Source of the DNA: GAS188 sp044445965
GTDB lineage: Bacteria > Pseudomonadota > Alphaproteobacteria > Rhizobiales > Beijerinckiaceae
Direction of reading: 5' to 3'
Assembly: GCA_044445965.1 (NCBI GenBank)
Contig: JBIOEJ010000002.1
Location: 1 to 64,000 of the forward strand
Length of the DNA: 64,000 nucleotides
Shown: positions 1 through 8,502 of the stretch, piece after piece
Numbering within the stretch: the first letter of the stretch is position 1
How the letters are laid out: every line of letters starts with the position of its first letter
Notes under the pieces: model-generated
What the model was told of the DNA's origin: nothing
The model's input: only the letters and a program-made list of their open reading frames with translations
Databases searched by the model: none
Position numbers and translations under genes: made by a program

Positions 1-1036
1 CCCCCGTAACCGCGCTGATCGCCAGCCCGCCCCCAACCTCCGCATCCGGAGCCAGATCATGCTTGGTTGCGACCCGCATCACCCTCAAGGCCCCGGAAGG
101 CGCTTCCTTGCGCCCCTCCCCGATCGGCTCGAGCCAGAGCACGAGGTCGGCGCGCGCCACGCGGTCTCTGGCGCGCTCGACCCCCATCGCCTCCACGACA
201 TCACCGCCTTCCCTCAACCCTGCCGTATCGACGAGCGTGACGGGGACGCCGCCGAGGTCGAGCTGCACCTCAATCGCATCACGGGTCGTTCCCGCGAAGG
301 GAGATACGATCGCCGCGTCGCGACGAGCCAGGAGATTCAGCAATGTCGACTTGCCGGCATTGGGCGGGCCCGCAATGACGATGGTGACGCCGTCGCGAAG
401 CCTCTCGCCCCGCCCGCCATCCGCGAGCACCCCCTCGAGCTCGGCCAAGACCCTTGCCGATCGCTCGGCCACGCTGCGATCGGCATCCATCGCAACGTCG
501 GCTTCGTCGGAGAAATCGATCACAGCCTCCGTCAGCGCCATCGCCGACAATAGCTCTCGTCGCCAAGCCTCGACGCGCTCCGACAACCCGCCGGCAGCCA
601 GCCTTTGCGCCAGCCTCAGCTGCCCTTCGGTCTCGGCGTCGATCACATCACCCAACGCTTCGACCTCCACGAGGTCCAGCCTGCCGTTGACGAAGGCGCG
701 GCGCGTGAACTCGCCGGGCTCGGCCGGCCGCATTCCAGGCAATTCCAGCAACCGCCGAAGCAGAGCCGCCACCACGGCGTGGCCGCCATGCACCTGAAAC
801 TCACCCATATCTTCGCCCGTGAAGCTGCGCGGCGCTCGGAAGTACAAGCACAATCCACGATCAATCACGCGGCCGTCGGCCGGGTCGCGAATGGCCAACA
901 GGCGCGCCACGCGCTCTGCGGGCCTCTTGCCGCATAGTCGCCGAAACGCATTCTCGACGGCGGGGCCGCTCATGCGGATCACCGCCACGCCCGCCCGGCC
1001 CTGACCGGAAGAAAGTGCGAAGATCGTGTCGCTCAT
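1..1036 (-). CDS. mnmE: tRNA modification GTPase MnmE, N-terminal part (3' end outside window)
   Basis: MnmE, with MnmG, installs the 5-carboxymethylaminomethyl (or related) group on U34 of certain tRNAs in the cytoplasm. About 345 N-terminal residues are visible from an ATG at 1036. They include the N-terminal folate-binding domain (starting MSDTIFALSSGQGRAGVAVI), the PGEFTRRAFVNGRLDL segment, and a GTPase domain with the P-loop GPPNAGKST near residue 220, a GTTRD switch and DTAG. The C-terminal helices and terminal Cys motif lie beyond position 1. It follows rho by about 108 bp in the same direction. The gene order matches the left side of the origin in many Alphaproteobacteria. Identification is firm. 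Confidence 0.95.
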   Translation of the reverse strand, partial: MSDTIFALSSGQGRAGVAVIRMSGPAVENAFRRLCGKRPAERVARLLAIRDPADGRVIDRGLCLYFRAPRSFTGEDMGEFQVHGGHAVVAALLRRLLELPGMRPAEPGEFTRRAFVNGRLDLVEVEALGDVIDAETEGQLRLAQRLAAGGLSERVEAWRRELLSAMALTEAVIDFSDEADVAMDADRSVAERSARVLAELEGVLADGGRGERLRDGVTIVIAGPPNAGKSTLLNLLARRDAAIVSPFAGTTRDAIEVQLDLGGVPVTLVDTAGLREGGDVVEAMGVERARDRVARADLVLWLEPIGEGRKEAPSGALRVMRVATKHDLAPDAEVGGGLAISAVTG

Positions 1037-1144
1037 GAAGATCGGCCGCTCGCAAGGCCGCGCTCGCTATTCTCCTCGCTGCATTTACAGCGGCGGCGCG
1101 GCGCCATGGGGCGAGCAACGCTCAACCCCGCCCCAGTGCTCGGT

Positions 1145-2410
1145 TCAGGTGTTCATCGACTCGAAGAAGTCGGCATTGGTCTTCGTCTGCCGCAGCTTGT
1201 CCAACAGGAACTCGATCGCATCGACCGTGCCCATCGGATTGAGGATACGCCGCAGAACATACATCTTCTTGAGCACTTCAGGGGGCACCAACAGCTCTTC
1301 CTTGCGCGTGCCCGAACGCGTGATGTCGAGCGCCGGGAAGGTCCGCTTGTCCGAGACTTTGCGGTCGAGGATGATCTCGGAATTGCCCGTGCCCTTGAAC
1401 TCCTCGAATATCACTTCGTCCATGCGGCTTCCCGTATCGATCAGCGCCGTCGCGATGATGGTCAGCGAACCGCCTTCCTCGATATTGCGCGCCGCCCCGA
1501 AGAAGCGCTTCGGCCGCTGCAAGGCGTTGGCGTCCACGCCGCCGGTCAGTACCTTGCCCGAAGAGGGCACGACCGTGTTGTAGGCGCGCCCGAGCCGCGT
1601 GATCGAATCGAGCAATATGACCACATCCCGCCCGTGCTCGACGAGGCGCTTGGCCTTCTCGATCACCATCTCCGCCACCTGCACATGCCGCGAGGCCGGC
1701 TCGTCGAAGGTCGAGGACACGACCTCGCCGCGCACCGAGCGCTGCATATCGGTCACTTCCTCCGGCCGCTCGTCGATCAAGAGCACGATCAGATAGCTTT
1801 CCGGATGGTTGGTGGTAATCGATTGGGCGATGTTCTGCAGCAGGACCGTCTTGCCGGTCCGCGGCGGCGAGACGATCAGCGCGCGCTGTCCCTTGCCGAT
1901 CGGCGCCACGATGTCGATAACCCGCGCCGAGAAATCCTTCTTGGTCGGATCCTCGATCTCCAGACGCAGCCGCTTATCGGGATAGAGCGGCGTCAGATTG
2001 TCGAAATGAACCTTGTGGCGGACCTTCTCGGGATCCTCGAAATTGATCGAGTTGACCTTGAGCAGCGCGAAATACCGCTCACCCTCCTTAGGGCTCCGGA
2101 TCATCCCCTCGACGGTATCGCCGGTCCGCAGGCCGAAGCGCCTGATCTGCGAAGGCGACACGTAAATATCATCCGGCCCCGCCAAATAGTTCGCTTCCGG
2201 CGATCGAAGAAATCCAAAGCCGTCCTGCAGGACCTCGACCACCCCCTCGCCGATAATCTCGACCTGATTGGCCGCCTGTTGTTTCAAAATAGCAAACAAT
2301 AACTCCTGCTTCCGCATGGAGTTTGCATTTTCAACTTTGAGCTCCTCGGCGAATGCCAAGAGCTCGGTCGGGCTTTTGCCCTTCAAATCATGAAGTTTGA
2401 TTTCCGCCAT
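1145..2410 (-). CDS. rho: Transcription termination factor Rho
   Basis: Rho is a homohexameric RNA-dependent ATPase that ends transcription at Rho-dependent sites. The 421-residue product is the usual length. It has the N-terminal Rho helical and cold-shock-like RNA-binding domains (about 1-125), then the ATPase domain with the P-loop PPRTGKT and Walker B LLIDERPEEV, and the Q/R-loop region around SSGKVLTGGVDANAL. It lies downstream of hemE and hemJ on the same strand but is separated from hemJ by 293 bp, so it may have its own promoter and a long leader, as rho genes often do. Confidence 0.97.
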   Translation of the reverse strand: MAEIKLHDLKGKSPTELLAFAEELKVENANSMRKQELLFAILKQQAANQVEIIGEGVVEVLQDGFGFLRSPEANYLAGPDDIYVSPSQIRRFGLRTGDTVEGMIRSPKEGERYFALLKVNSINFEDPEKVRHKVHFDNLTPLYPDKRLRLEIEDPTKKDFSARVIDIVAPIGKGQRALIVSPPRTGKTVLLQNIAQSITTNHPESYLIVLLIDERPEEVTDMQRSVRGEVVSSTFDEPASRHVQVAEMVIEKAKRLVEHGRDVVILLDSITRLGRAYNTVVPSSGKVLTGGVDANALQRPKRFFGAARNIEEGGSLTIIATALIDTGSRMDEVIFEEFKGTGNSEIILDRKVSDKRTFPALDITRSGTRKEELLVPPEVLKKMYVLRRILNPMGTVDAIEFLLDKLRQTKTNADFFESMNT

Positions 2411-2573
2411 TGTTTAGACCTTGGACGCTTCGTCGCCAACGACGCAAGCGTGACTGGAATCCGGGAAGATCGCAGGAAATGAAGTTCAGGAGCCTCGAGG
2501 CTGCTGCGGCTGGGGGCCGCCGAACTCCATCGATCGATGAGAATCACGGCCGACGCACCGGCCGCGCTCCCTA

Positions 2574-2602
2574 TACATAGCGTTTCTGCGTGCGTCGCAC
2601 AA
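2574..2602 (-). promoter_or_regulatory. Weak candidate sigma-70-like promoter for rho
   Basis: On the minus strand TTGTGC (2602-2597) and TATGTA (2579-2574) are separated by 17 bp. Each matches the consensus at about half its positions. It would give a leader of roughly 160 nt before rho. The rest of the 2411-2703 gap shows no convincing gene. The call rests only on spacing and partial matches. Confidence 0.25.
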
Positions 2603-2703
2603 GGTGGGGATTTTCCCAACGCGCCTTTCCCATCACAGCGCCCCGCCGGCCCAGCCTCGCCCTCCGGCTTCCCCAAGCGCCTCGACGCCAACCGGCGGCC
2701 GTG

Positions 2704-3138
2704 TCACGTCGTCCACGGCTTCACCACCACCAGCACCACGACAAGGATGAGGATGACGGTCGGCACTTCATTGACGATACGATAGAATCTCGGCGCCCGC
2801 GCCTTGCCTCCTTGCGCCAGGCGCCGCGCCTCCCGCGCCAGGAAGCCGTGCACGCCCGAAAGCACCACCACCAAAGCGAGCTTCGCATGCAGCCAGCTCT
2901 GCGTCCACGCTCCGAGCAGCGTCGCGATCCAGAGGCCAAAGGCCCAGCTCGCCAGCATCGCAGGCAGCATGATCGCCTTGAGGAGCCGCCGTTCCATCGT
3001 CACGAAAACGCCGCGTGCCTCGGATCTCGCCGGCAGTTCCGAATGGTAGACGAACAAACGCGGTAAGTATAACAGCCCAGCCATCCAGGCCACTATACTG
3101 ATAATGTGCAACGACTTCACAATATTGTAAGTCACCAC
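2704..3138 (-). CDS. hemJ: Protoporphyrinogen IX oxidase HemJ (CopD-like membrane protein)
   Basis: HemJ is the membrane enzyme that oxidises protoporphyrinogen IX to protoporphyrin IX in bacteria lacking HemY/HemG. The 144-residue product has about four hydrophobic helices, the conserved His in the first helix (KSLHIISIVAWMAG, His11) and the helix-2 segment PAMLASWAFGLW. Its start overlaps the 3' end of hemE by 7 bp, so the two haem genes are probably cotranscribed and translationally coupled. Length and position beside hemE fit the family. Confidence 0.92.
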   Translation of the reverse strand: MVTYNIVKSLHIISIVAWMAGLLYLPRLFVYHSELPARSEARGVFVTMERRLLKAIMLPAMLASWAFGLWIATLLGAWTQSWLHAKLALVVVLSGVHGFLAREARRLAQGGKARAPRFYRIVNEVPTVILILVVVLVVVKPWTT

Positions 3139-4190
3139 GCCGCCGCCCGATCCGCTACCTGTTCAACGCCGCGCACGATCCGCAGCAAGCGCTCGACGTT
3201 CTCGATCGGGGTCTCCGGCACGACGCCATGCCCGAGATTGAAGATATGCGGCACGTCCCTGAAGCCGATCAGCACGCGCGCCACGGCCTCGTCCATCGCC
3301 TCCCCGCCGGCTGCCAGCATGAGGGGATCGAGATTTCCCTGAAGCGCCGTGTGCCTGCTCCATTTGCCAACGTCCAGCGGATCGATCGACCAGTCGATAC
3401 CGACCGCATTCGCGCCCGTTACCGTCGCGACTTCCCCGGCGGTCGCCGCAATCCCCTTGCCGAACACGACCATCCTCGCCCCCGGAACAGCCGCCCGCAC
3501 CCCTTCGATGATCCGACGGATCGGCCGCAGCGACCAATCGCTGAGAAAAGCTTTAGGAATGGCGCCGCCGAAGCTCTCGAATATCTGCACCGCATCTACG
3601 CCCGCCTCGAACTGGCGCACCAGATACGCGATCGAAGCCGTCACCAGGCGTTCGATCAGCTCCTTGAACGCCTGCCGGTGCCGATAGGCAAACAGCCGCG
3701 CCGGACCTAGATCAGGCGTGCTTCGCCCTGCGATCATATAGCTCGCGACGGTCCAAGGCGCGCCGCAAAAGCCGAGCATGGCGCAACCTTCCGGCAACTG
3801 CTTCTTCGCCAGGCCGATCGCCTCGAAGACCGGAGCGAGCCGTGCGAAATCAAGCTCCCGCGAAAGGCGCCTCAGGCCGTCCGCATCGCCGATCGGGGAG
3901 AGCCTCGGCCCCTCGCCCTCCACGAAGCTCACCGCGCAGTTCAGCGCATCCGGCACCACCAGGATGTCGGAGAACAAGATCGCCGCATCGAAGCCGAAAC
4001 GCCGGATCGGTTGCAGCGTCGCTTCGGCTGCCATCGCAGGATCATAGGCCAACCCCATGAAGCTCCCCGCCTTCGCCCGCAAGGCGCGATATTCCGGCAG
4101 GAACCGCCCTGCTTGCCGCATCAGCCAGATCGGCGGCGGATCGATGCGCTTGCCGTCGAGAACGGCGAGCAGTGGTTTTGTCGAGGACAT
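3132..4190 (-). CDS. hemE: Uroporphyrinogen decarboxylase
   Basis: HemE removes four carboxyl groups from uroporphyrinogen III to make coproporphyrinogen III in the cytoplasm. The 352-residue protein shows the signature WLMRQAGRFLPEYR near residue 23, the GFCGAPWTVASYM segment and a C-terminal NLGHGVVPETP motif, all typical of the family. It is the first leftward gene next to the probable replication origin, the same position as in Caulobacter. No Shine-Dalgarno sequence is visible before the ATG; the bases there read CCTCCC. Confidence 0.97.
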   Translation of the reverse strand: MSSTKPLLAVLDGKRIDPPPIWLMRQAGRFLPEYRALRAKAGSFMGLAYDPAMAAEATLQPIRRFGFDAAILFSDILVVPDALNCAVSFVEGEGPRLSPIGDADGLRRLSRELDFARLAPVFEAIGLAKKQLPEGCAMLGFCGAPWTVASYMIAGRSTPDLGPARLFAYRHRQAFKELIERLVTASIAYLVRQFEAGVDAVQIFESFGGAIPKAFLSDWSLRPIRRIIEGVRAAVPGARMVVFGKGIAATAGEVATVTGANAVGIDWSIDPLDVGKWSRHTALQGNLDPLMLAAGGEAMDEAVARVLIGFRDVPHIFNLGHGVVPETPIENVERLLRIVRGVEQVADRAAAW

Positions 4191-4292
4191 GGGAGGTCAA
4201 TGCGCCAAGCCCTACTAAGAATCAAATCATGTCTAAAAGCTTCTATTTTTGTTATTAGACAGCGAAAATCGGTGACCAATTTCATTCAAGCG

Positions 4293-4301
4293 TTATGCAC
4301 C
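4293..4301 (+). promoter_or_regulatory. DnaA-box-like site TTATGCACC
   Basis: The site matches TTATNCACA at all but the last base. It lies just beyond the AT-rich stretch on the hemE side of the probable origin. Confidence 0.5.
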
Positions 4302-4542
4302 GTCCGCGCTCGGACCAAGGCATGTCGCGGTGCAGGGCATGCCGATGCCTCAGTCTGTTAAAGAGATGTTCTGTCAGCGACTTGGCGGGTTCCTCATTCG
4401 GGTTGTCGACATCCTGTGCACAGCCCGTTCCTTGTCCATCCAAGTCCTTGCGCGGGCGGGAAGGACCGACCCGGAAGTGATCCTGTTGAAGAGTTCCGCC
4501 CGCCATGCAAGGGAAGACGCCATGGCCAACTCCTCAGCCCAT

Positions 4543-4551
4543 CTATCCACA
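4543..4551 (+). promoter_or_regulatory. DnaA-box-like site CTATCCACA
   Basis: The site matches TTATNCACA except for the first base. It lies about 50 bp before the DUF299 start, and a second weaker match (CGATTCACA, 4553-4561) follows immediately. Confidence 0.5.
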
Positions 4552-4598
4552 GCGATTCACAGCTTGTGCGTGAACGGCGCGTCCGATCCTTCACCCTG

Positions 4599-5429
4599 AT
4601 GAGCCGAAACTATTTTCACCTGCATCTCGTCTCCGATGCGACAGGGGAGACGCTGATCGCCGCAAGCCGGGCGGCCTCTGCACTCTACCCCGGCGTCTCG
4701 GCCATCGAGCATGTCTATCCGCTGGTGCGGACACGCGACCAGCTCAGCCGGGTGATCGGCGAGATCGAGCGCGAGCCGGGCATCGTGCTCTACACGCTCG
4801 TCGATCCTGAGATCTCGGGCCAACTCGAAGAGGAGTGCCGAACGCTCGGTTGCCCGTCGCTCTCGGTGCTGAAGCCGGTCTCCGATCTGTTCGGGGCCTA
4901 TCTCGGGACCGAGACGACGCCGCGGGCGGGAGCCCAGCATGTCCTGAATGCCGAGTATTTCAAGCGCATCGATGCCTTGAACTACACTATGCTGCATGAT
5001 GACGGGCAACTTCCCGAGGATTTCGAGACGGCCGACGTCATTCTCGTCGGGGTGAGCCGCACCTCGAAGACCCCGACCAGCATCTATCTCGCCAATCGCG
5101 GCATCAAGACCGCGAATGTGCCACTCGTTCCGGGCATTCCGGCCCCGAACGGCATCGAGAACGCCAGGCGGCCGCTGATCGTGGGCCTTGTCGCGACCCC
5201 CGAGCGGATCGTGCAGATCCGGCAAAACCGGCTCTTATCCCTCAACGCCGCCAATGATACATCCTATGTGGACCGCGATGCGGTTGCCGAGGAGATCGCG
5301 GCGTCCCGGCGGCTCTGCGCGCGTCATTCCTGGCCAGTGATCGACGTAACGCGCCGCTCCATCGAGGAGACCGCCGCGACCATCATCGATCTCTATCGAG
5401 CCCATCGCATGAAGTTCATCGTCGAATGA
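4599..5429 (+). CDS. Pyruvate,phosphate dikinase / PEP synthase regulatory protein (DUF299 family)
   Basis: This family is a bifunctional ADP-dependent Ser/Thr kinase and Pi-dependent phosphorylase that switches pyruvate,phosphate dikinase or PEP synthase off and on. The start at the ATG encoding MSRNYFHLHLVSDATGETL gives the normal N-terminus and 276 residues; an upstream in-frame extension would run through the origin and is rejected. The nucleotide-binding loop GVSRTSKTPTS is at residues 151-161. It is the first rightward gene after the probable origin, as in Caulobacter. Its last four bases (ATGA) overlap maf, suggesting coupling. Confidence 0.93.
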   Translation: MSRNYFHLHLVSDATGETLIAASRAASALYPGVSAIEHVYPLVRTRDQLSRVIGEIEREPGIVLYTLVDPEISGQLEEECRTLGCPSLSVLKPVSDLFGAYLGTETTPRAGAQHVLNAEYFKRIDALNYTMLHDDGQLPEDFETADVILVGVSRTSKTPTSIYLANRGIKTANVPLVPGIPAPNGIENARRPLIVGLVATPERIVQIRQNRLLSLNAANDTSYVDRDAVAEEIAASRRLCARHSWPVIDVTRRSIEETAATIIDLYRAHRMKFIVE

Positions 5430-6058
5430 GCAAGCGCGGTGGCGGCCGAGCCTGGGCCGGCGAGAAGCCGCTTATCCTGGCCTCGAGCAGCGCCGCGCGA
5501 CACGCATTGTTGTCGAGCCGCGGCATCGAGGCCGAGCTGCGGCCGGCGGATCTCGATGAACGCATGATCGAGGCCGAGGAGACGATGAATGGCGCGCTTC
5601 CCGGCATCGTGGCGCGCCGCCTCGCCGCCGAGAAGGCGCGCGCCGTCTCACAACGGTCGCCGCACCGCTTCGTGCTCGGAGCTGATCAGGTGCTCGCCTT
5701 CGAAGACCGGTGCTGGGCTAAGGCGGTGGACCGGAAGGAGGCCGCGTCGCGCCTCGGGCAACTCGCCGGCCGCAGGCACATGCTCATCAGCGCCTGCGCC
5801 GTCGCCTATGGGGGCTCAGTTCTGTTCGAGGCCGCCGAGACAGCCGAACTCGCAATGCGCGCCCTGTCGACGGCCGAGATCGATACCTATCTCGATGTCG
5901 TCGGCGACGAGGCGCTCGCGAGCGTCGGCGGCTACCGCATCGAAGGCATCGGCCGGCTGCTGTTCGACCGCATCGAGGGGGAGCATGCGACCATTCTCGG
6001 CCTGCCCTTGTCCGGCTTCCTGCGATATTTCCGCTCGATCGGCCTGCTGCGCCTATGA
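5426..6058 (+). CDS. maf: Maf-family nucleoside triphosphate pyrophosphatase
   Basis: Maf proteins hydrolyse non-canonical or modified nucleoside triphosphates to monophosphates, a house-cleaning role. The 210-residue protein has the N-terminal ILASSSAARHALL loop, the acidic catalytic stretch around VLGADQVLAFED and the C-terminal GGYRIEGIGRLLFDRIEG segment. The start codon overlaps the stop of the DUF299 gene. The next gene, aroE, follows after 78 bp. Confidence 0.9.
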   Translation: MSKRGGGRAWAGEKPLILASSSAARHALLSSRGIEAELRPADLDERMIEAEETMNGALPGIVARRLAAEKARAVSQRSPHRFVLGADQVLAFEDRCWAKAVDRKEAASRLGQLAGRRHMLISACAVAYGGSVLFEAAETAELAMRALSTAEIDTYLDVVGDEALASVGGYRIEGIGRLLFDRIEGEHATILGLPLSGFLRYFRSIGLLRL

Positions 6059-6136
6059 GAGGCCCCCGAAAATGCTCTAATATGTCGCCTCGAGCCGTTT
6101 CCAGGCGAGCCTGAGGCGCTCGCGGAGGCCCTGCTC

Positions 6137-6976
6137 ATGAAACGCGCCTGCGTCATCGGCGATCCGGTTTCGCATTCGAGATCGCCGCTGGTGCATGGCT
6201 ACTGGCTCGCGGAACTGGGAATCCAAGGCAGCTATGGCCGTGAGCGCGTGATGAGCGATCGGCTCGCCCACTTCATCCACGGTATGCGCGACCACGGCCT
6301 TCAAGGCTGCAACGTCACCTTGCCTCACAAGGAGGCCGCCTTTCGCCTCGTCGAGGAGACGACCGACCTCTCCCGCGCGCTCGAGGCCGTGAATACCATC
6401 TGGCTCGACGAAGACGACCGCTTGCACGGCGACAACACCGATGTGCATGGGTTCGTCGCCAATCTCGATCAGGAGACGCCGGGCTGGCGCGAGACGACCG
6501 CAACCGCCCTCGTCCTCGGCGCGGGCGGCGCGGCCCGAGCTATCGTCATGGGGCTCCTGATCGGCGGTGTAGAGCGGGTGGTCATCGCGAACCGCTCGCT
6601 CGCTCGCGCCGAAGCTCTGGCGGCCCGCCAGCCGCGTCCCGTCGAGGCCGTGGCCCTCGACCGACTGCCGGGCGCGTTGCCGCAGGTCGATCTCCTCGTC
6701 AATACGACCACCCTCGGCATGATCGGCCAACCCGACCACGCATTTCCAATCGATGGGCTCAAACCGTCGGCATTTGTCGTCGACATCGTCTATGTGCCGC
6801 TCGAAACCGAGCTGCTGCGCCAAGCGCGCTTGCGCGGACACCGCACCGTCGGAGGGCTCGGCATGTTGTTGCATCAGGCCGTGCCGGGTTTCGAGCATTG
6901 GTATGGAACGCGGCCTTTGGTCACGCCGGCGCTCTATCGTCATGTCGCCGCCGATCTCGCGGCAGGCATGGCCTGA
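6137..6976 (+). CDS. aroE: Shikimate dehydrogenase (NADP+)
   Basis: AroE reduces 3-dehydroshikimate to shikimate in aromatic amino acid synthesis. The 279-residue product has the shikimate-binding SHSRSPLVHG near residue 13, the catalytic Lys in NVTLPHKEAA, the Asp in GDNTDVHGF and the NADP-binding GAGGAARA loop. A GGAGG ribosome-binding site stands 8 bases before the ATG. It is part of the conserved origin-proximal run and is followed 14 bp later by coaE. Confidence 0.95.
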   Translation: MKRACVIGDPVSHSRSPLVHGYWLAELGIQGSYGRERVMSDRLAHFIHGMRDHGLQGCNVTLPHKEAAFRLVEETTDLSRALEAVNTIWLDEDDRLHGDNTDVHGFVANLDQETPGWRETTATALVLGAGGAARAIVMGLLIGGVERVVIANRSLARAEALAARQPRPVEAVALDRLPGALPQVDLLVNTTTLGMIGQPDHAFPIDGLKPSAFVVDIVYVPLETELLRQARLRGHRTVGGLGMLLHQAVPGFEHWYGTRPLVTPALYRHVAADLAAGMA

Positions 6977-6990
6977 TCCCGGTCCCGGCG

Positions 6991-7611
6991 ATGCATTCAA
7001 AGCCGTTCATTCTCGGTTTAACCGGCTCCATCGGCATGGGCAAGACGACGGCGGCCCAACATTTCAGGCACGTCGGAGTGCCGGTATTCGACGCTGATCG
7101 CGCCGTCGCCGACCTCTACGGCGCGGAGGCCGCGCCCTTGATCGAGGCCGCCTTCCCCGGGACCGTGCGCAACGGCACGGTCGATCGCGATCGGCTCGCG
7201 AATATCGTGCTGGCGGACCAGTCCGCGATCCGGCGTCTGGAGGCGATCGTGCATCCCTTGGTGCGTTCGCGACAACGCGGCTTCCTGCAGACGGTAGGAA
7301 ATGCCGGTGCCGGGATCGCGGTGCTCGATATCCCCTTGTTGTTCGAGACGGGCGCGGAAGCGCGCTGCGATGCCGTGGTCGTGGTCAGCGCCCCGTCGAA
7401 GGCTCAACGCGAGCGCGTGCTGGCGCGTCCGGGCATGACGGAAGAGCGGCTGGACGCCATCTTGCGACGGCAGATGCCGGACGCGGAAAAACGTCGGCGC
7501 GCGCATTTCATGATCGACACCTCTCGGAGCCATGCCGCCGGGCGCCGCCAGGTCGACGGCTTGGTTCGTGCCTTGGCCGGAAGGCCGACCCGGTTGCAAT
7601 TTGATCGATGA
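6991..7611 (+). CDS. coaE: Dephospho-CoA kinase
   Basis: CoaE phosphorylates the 3'-OH of dephospho-CoA, the last step of coenzyme A synthesis. From the ATG encoding MHSKPFILGLTGSIGMGKTT the protein is 206 residues, the usual length, with the P-loop GSIGMGKTT, HPLVR and the LLFETG lid region. A longer in-frame start inside aroE is rejected because the extra N-terminus has no family match. It is closely spaced after aroE. Confidence 0.93.
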   Translation: MHSKPFILGLTGSIGMGKTTAAQHFRHVGVPVFDADRAVADLYGAEAAPLIEAAFPGTVRNGTVDRDRLANIVLADQSAIRRLEAIVHPLVRSRQRGFLQTVGNAGAGIAVLDIPLLFETGAEARCDAVVVVSAPSKAQRERVLARPGMTEERLDAILRRQMPDAEKRRRAHFMIDTSRSHAAGRRQVDGLVRALAGRPTRLQFDR

Positions 7612-7659
7612 CGCGGTTTCTGTTGAGGAGCGCGCGCCGATTCGCCGGCCATCGCGCGC

Positions 7660-7760
7660 TAGAGCCGGATGAGTTTAGACGGAATCGGTCAAGCCATCGA
7701 AGTTTTGTTTTCGCATGATCTTTTCGGAAAACCGGTTTCACTTTTCCGGATCATGCTCTA
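7660..7760. repeat. Intergenic palindromic repeat, copy 1 (upstream of dnaQ)
   Basis: This roughly 101-bp element is bounded by TAGAGC (7660-7665) and GCTCTA (7755-7760) as terminal inverted repeats. Its right half holds a strong palindrome from GCATGATC (7713) to GATCATGC (7756), with TTTTCGGAAA and CTTTTCCG as complementary inner arms. A second copy lies at about 24032-24136. I recognise this palindrome type as common between genes in Hyphomicrobiales genomes. It ends 19 bp before the dnaQ start. Confidence 0.8.
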
Positions 7761-7779
7761 AGGGAGGCGAGCAGGACCC

Positions 7780-8502
7780 ATGCGCGAGATCGTTCTCGAC
7801 ACCGAAACGACCGGTCTCGACCCGGCGGCCGGCGACCGGGTCGTCGAGATCGGCGGCGTCGAGCTCCTCAACCGCTTTCCCACGCGTCGCAGCTTCCACG
7901 TCTATCTCAATCCCGAGCGCGGTATGTCTCCGGACGCCGAGATGGTGCACGGACTGAGCGACGCGTTCCTGGCCGACAAGCCGCGCTTCGCCGAGCGGGC
8001 GGAGGAATTCCTGGAATTCGTGGGAGACGCGACGCTCGTCATCCACAATGCGAGCTTCGATATCGGCTTCCTGAACGCCGAGCTCACGCGGGCGGGGCAC
8101 AAGCCGTTCGGTTTCGAACGCGTCGTCGACACGCTGGCTCTGGCGCGACGCAAGCACCCCGGCGCTCCAAACAGCCTCGACGCCCTTTGCGCACGCTATG
8201 CCGTCGACAATTCGAACCGCGTGAGACATGGCGCCTTGCTCGACGCCGAGCTCTTGGCAGAGGTCTATGTCGAATTGTCGGGAGGCAGGCAGAGCGGGCT
8301 TGCCCTCGAGACCGCCGACTTCGCGGCCGCAAGCTCCTCGCAGGCGGCGGGTCTGCCGGCGCGTCGGCGTCCGGTCGAGCTTGTCTCGGCGCTCACGGAG
8401 ACCCAGCGCGCCGGCCATGCGGCGTTCGTCGCGACGCTCGGCGGGAAAGCGATCTGGCTCGACTACATGAAGCTGGCGCCGGCGGCGGCTCAGATCGTCT
8501 GA
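7780..8502 (+). CDS. dnaQ: DNA polymerase III epsilon subunit (3'-5' proofreading exonuclease)
   Basis: DnaQ is the proofreading exonuclease of the replicative polymerase. The 240-residue protein carries DEDDh exonuclease motifs: Exo I LDTETTGLDP (Asp and Glu near residues 7 and 9), Exo II VIHNASFDIGFL, and Exo III with the His in RHGALLDAELLAEVY. The C-terminal part after about residue 175 is the flexible tail that normally binds the polymerase alpha subunit. The end overlaps the convergent phosphohexomutase gene by 13 bp. A palindromic repeat sits directly upstream. Confidence 0.95.
   Translation: MREIVLDTETTGLDPAAGDRVVEIGGVELLNRFPTRRSFHVYLNPERGMSPDAEMVHGLSDAFLADKPRFAERAEEFLEFVGDATLVIHNASFDIGFLNAELTRAGHKPFGFERVVDTLALARRKHPGAPNSLDALCARYAVDNSNRVRHGALLDAELLAEVYVELSGGRQSGLALETADFAAASSSQAAGLPARRRPVELVSALTETQRAGHAAFVATLGGKAIWLDYMKLAPAAAQIV

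Larger units (their letters stand above)
4191..4598. other. Probable chromosomal replication origin (oriC) between hemE and the DUF299 gene
   Basis: This 408-bp gap has no convincing gene and separates leftward hemE from rightward DUF299-maf-aroE-coaE-dnaQ. The chromosomal origin lies at this junction in Caulobacter crescentus and is predicted there in many relatives. The hemE-proximal part (about 4213-4285) is clearly AT-rich against a GC-rich background and could be the unwinding element. DnaA-box-like 9-mers lie at 4293-4301 and 4543-4551, with weaker 7/9 matches at 4414-4422 and 4553-4561. A TTAA-N7-TTCT sequence at 4358-4372 resembles a CtrA site with one imperfect half. Synteny is the main support; the boxes are few. 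Confidence 0.75.

Noticed and set aside
2383..2691. A 102-codon minus-strand frame before rho
   Set aside because: It overlaps the start of rho, has no recognisable motif and no ribosome-binding site.
4416..4598. Upstream in-frame start for the DUF299 protein
   Set aside because: The extra 61 residues have no family match and would cover the probable replication origin.
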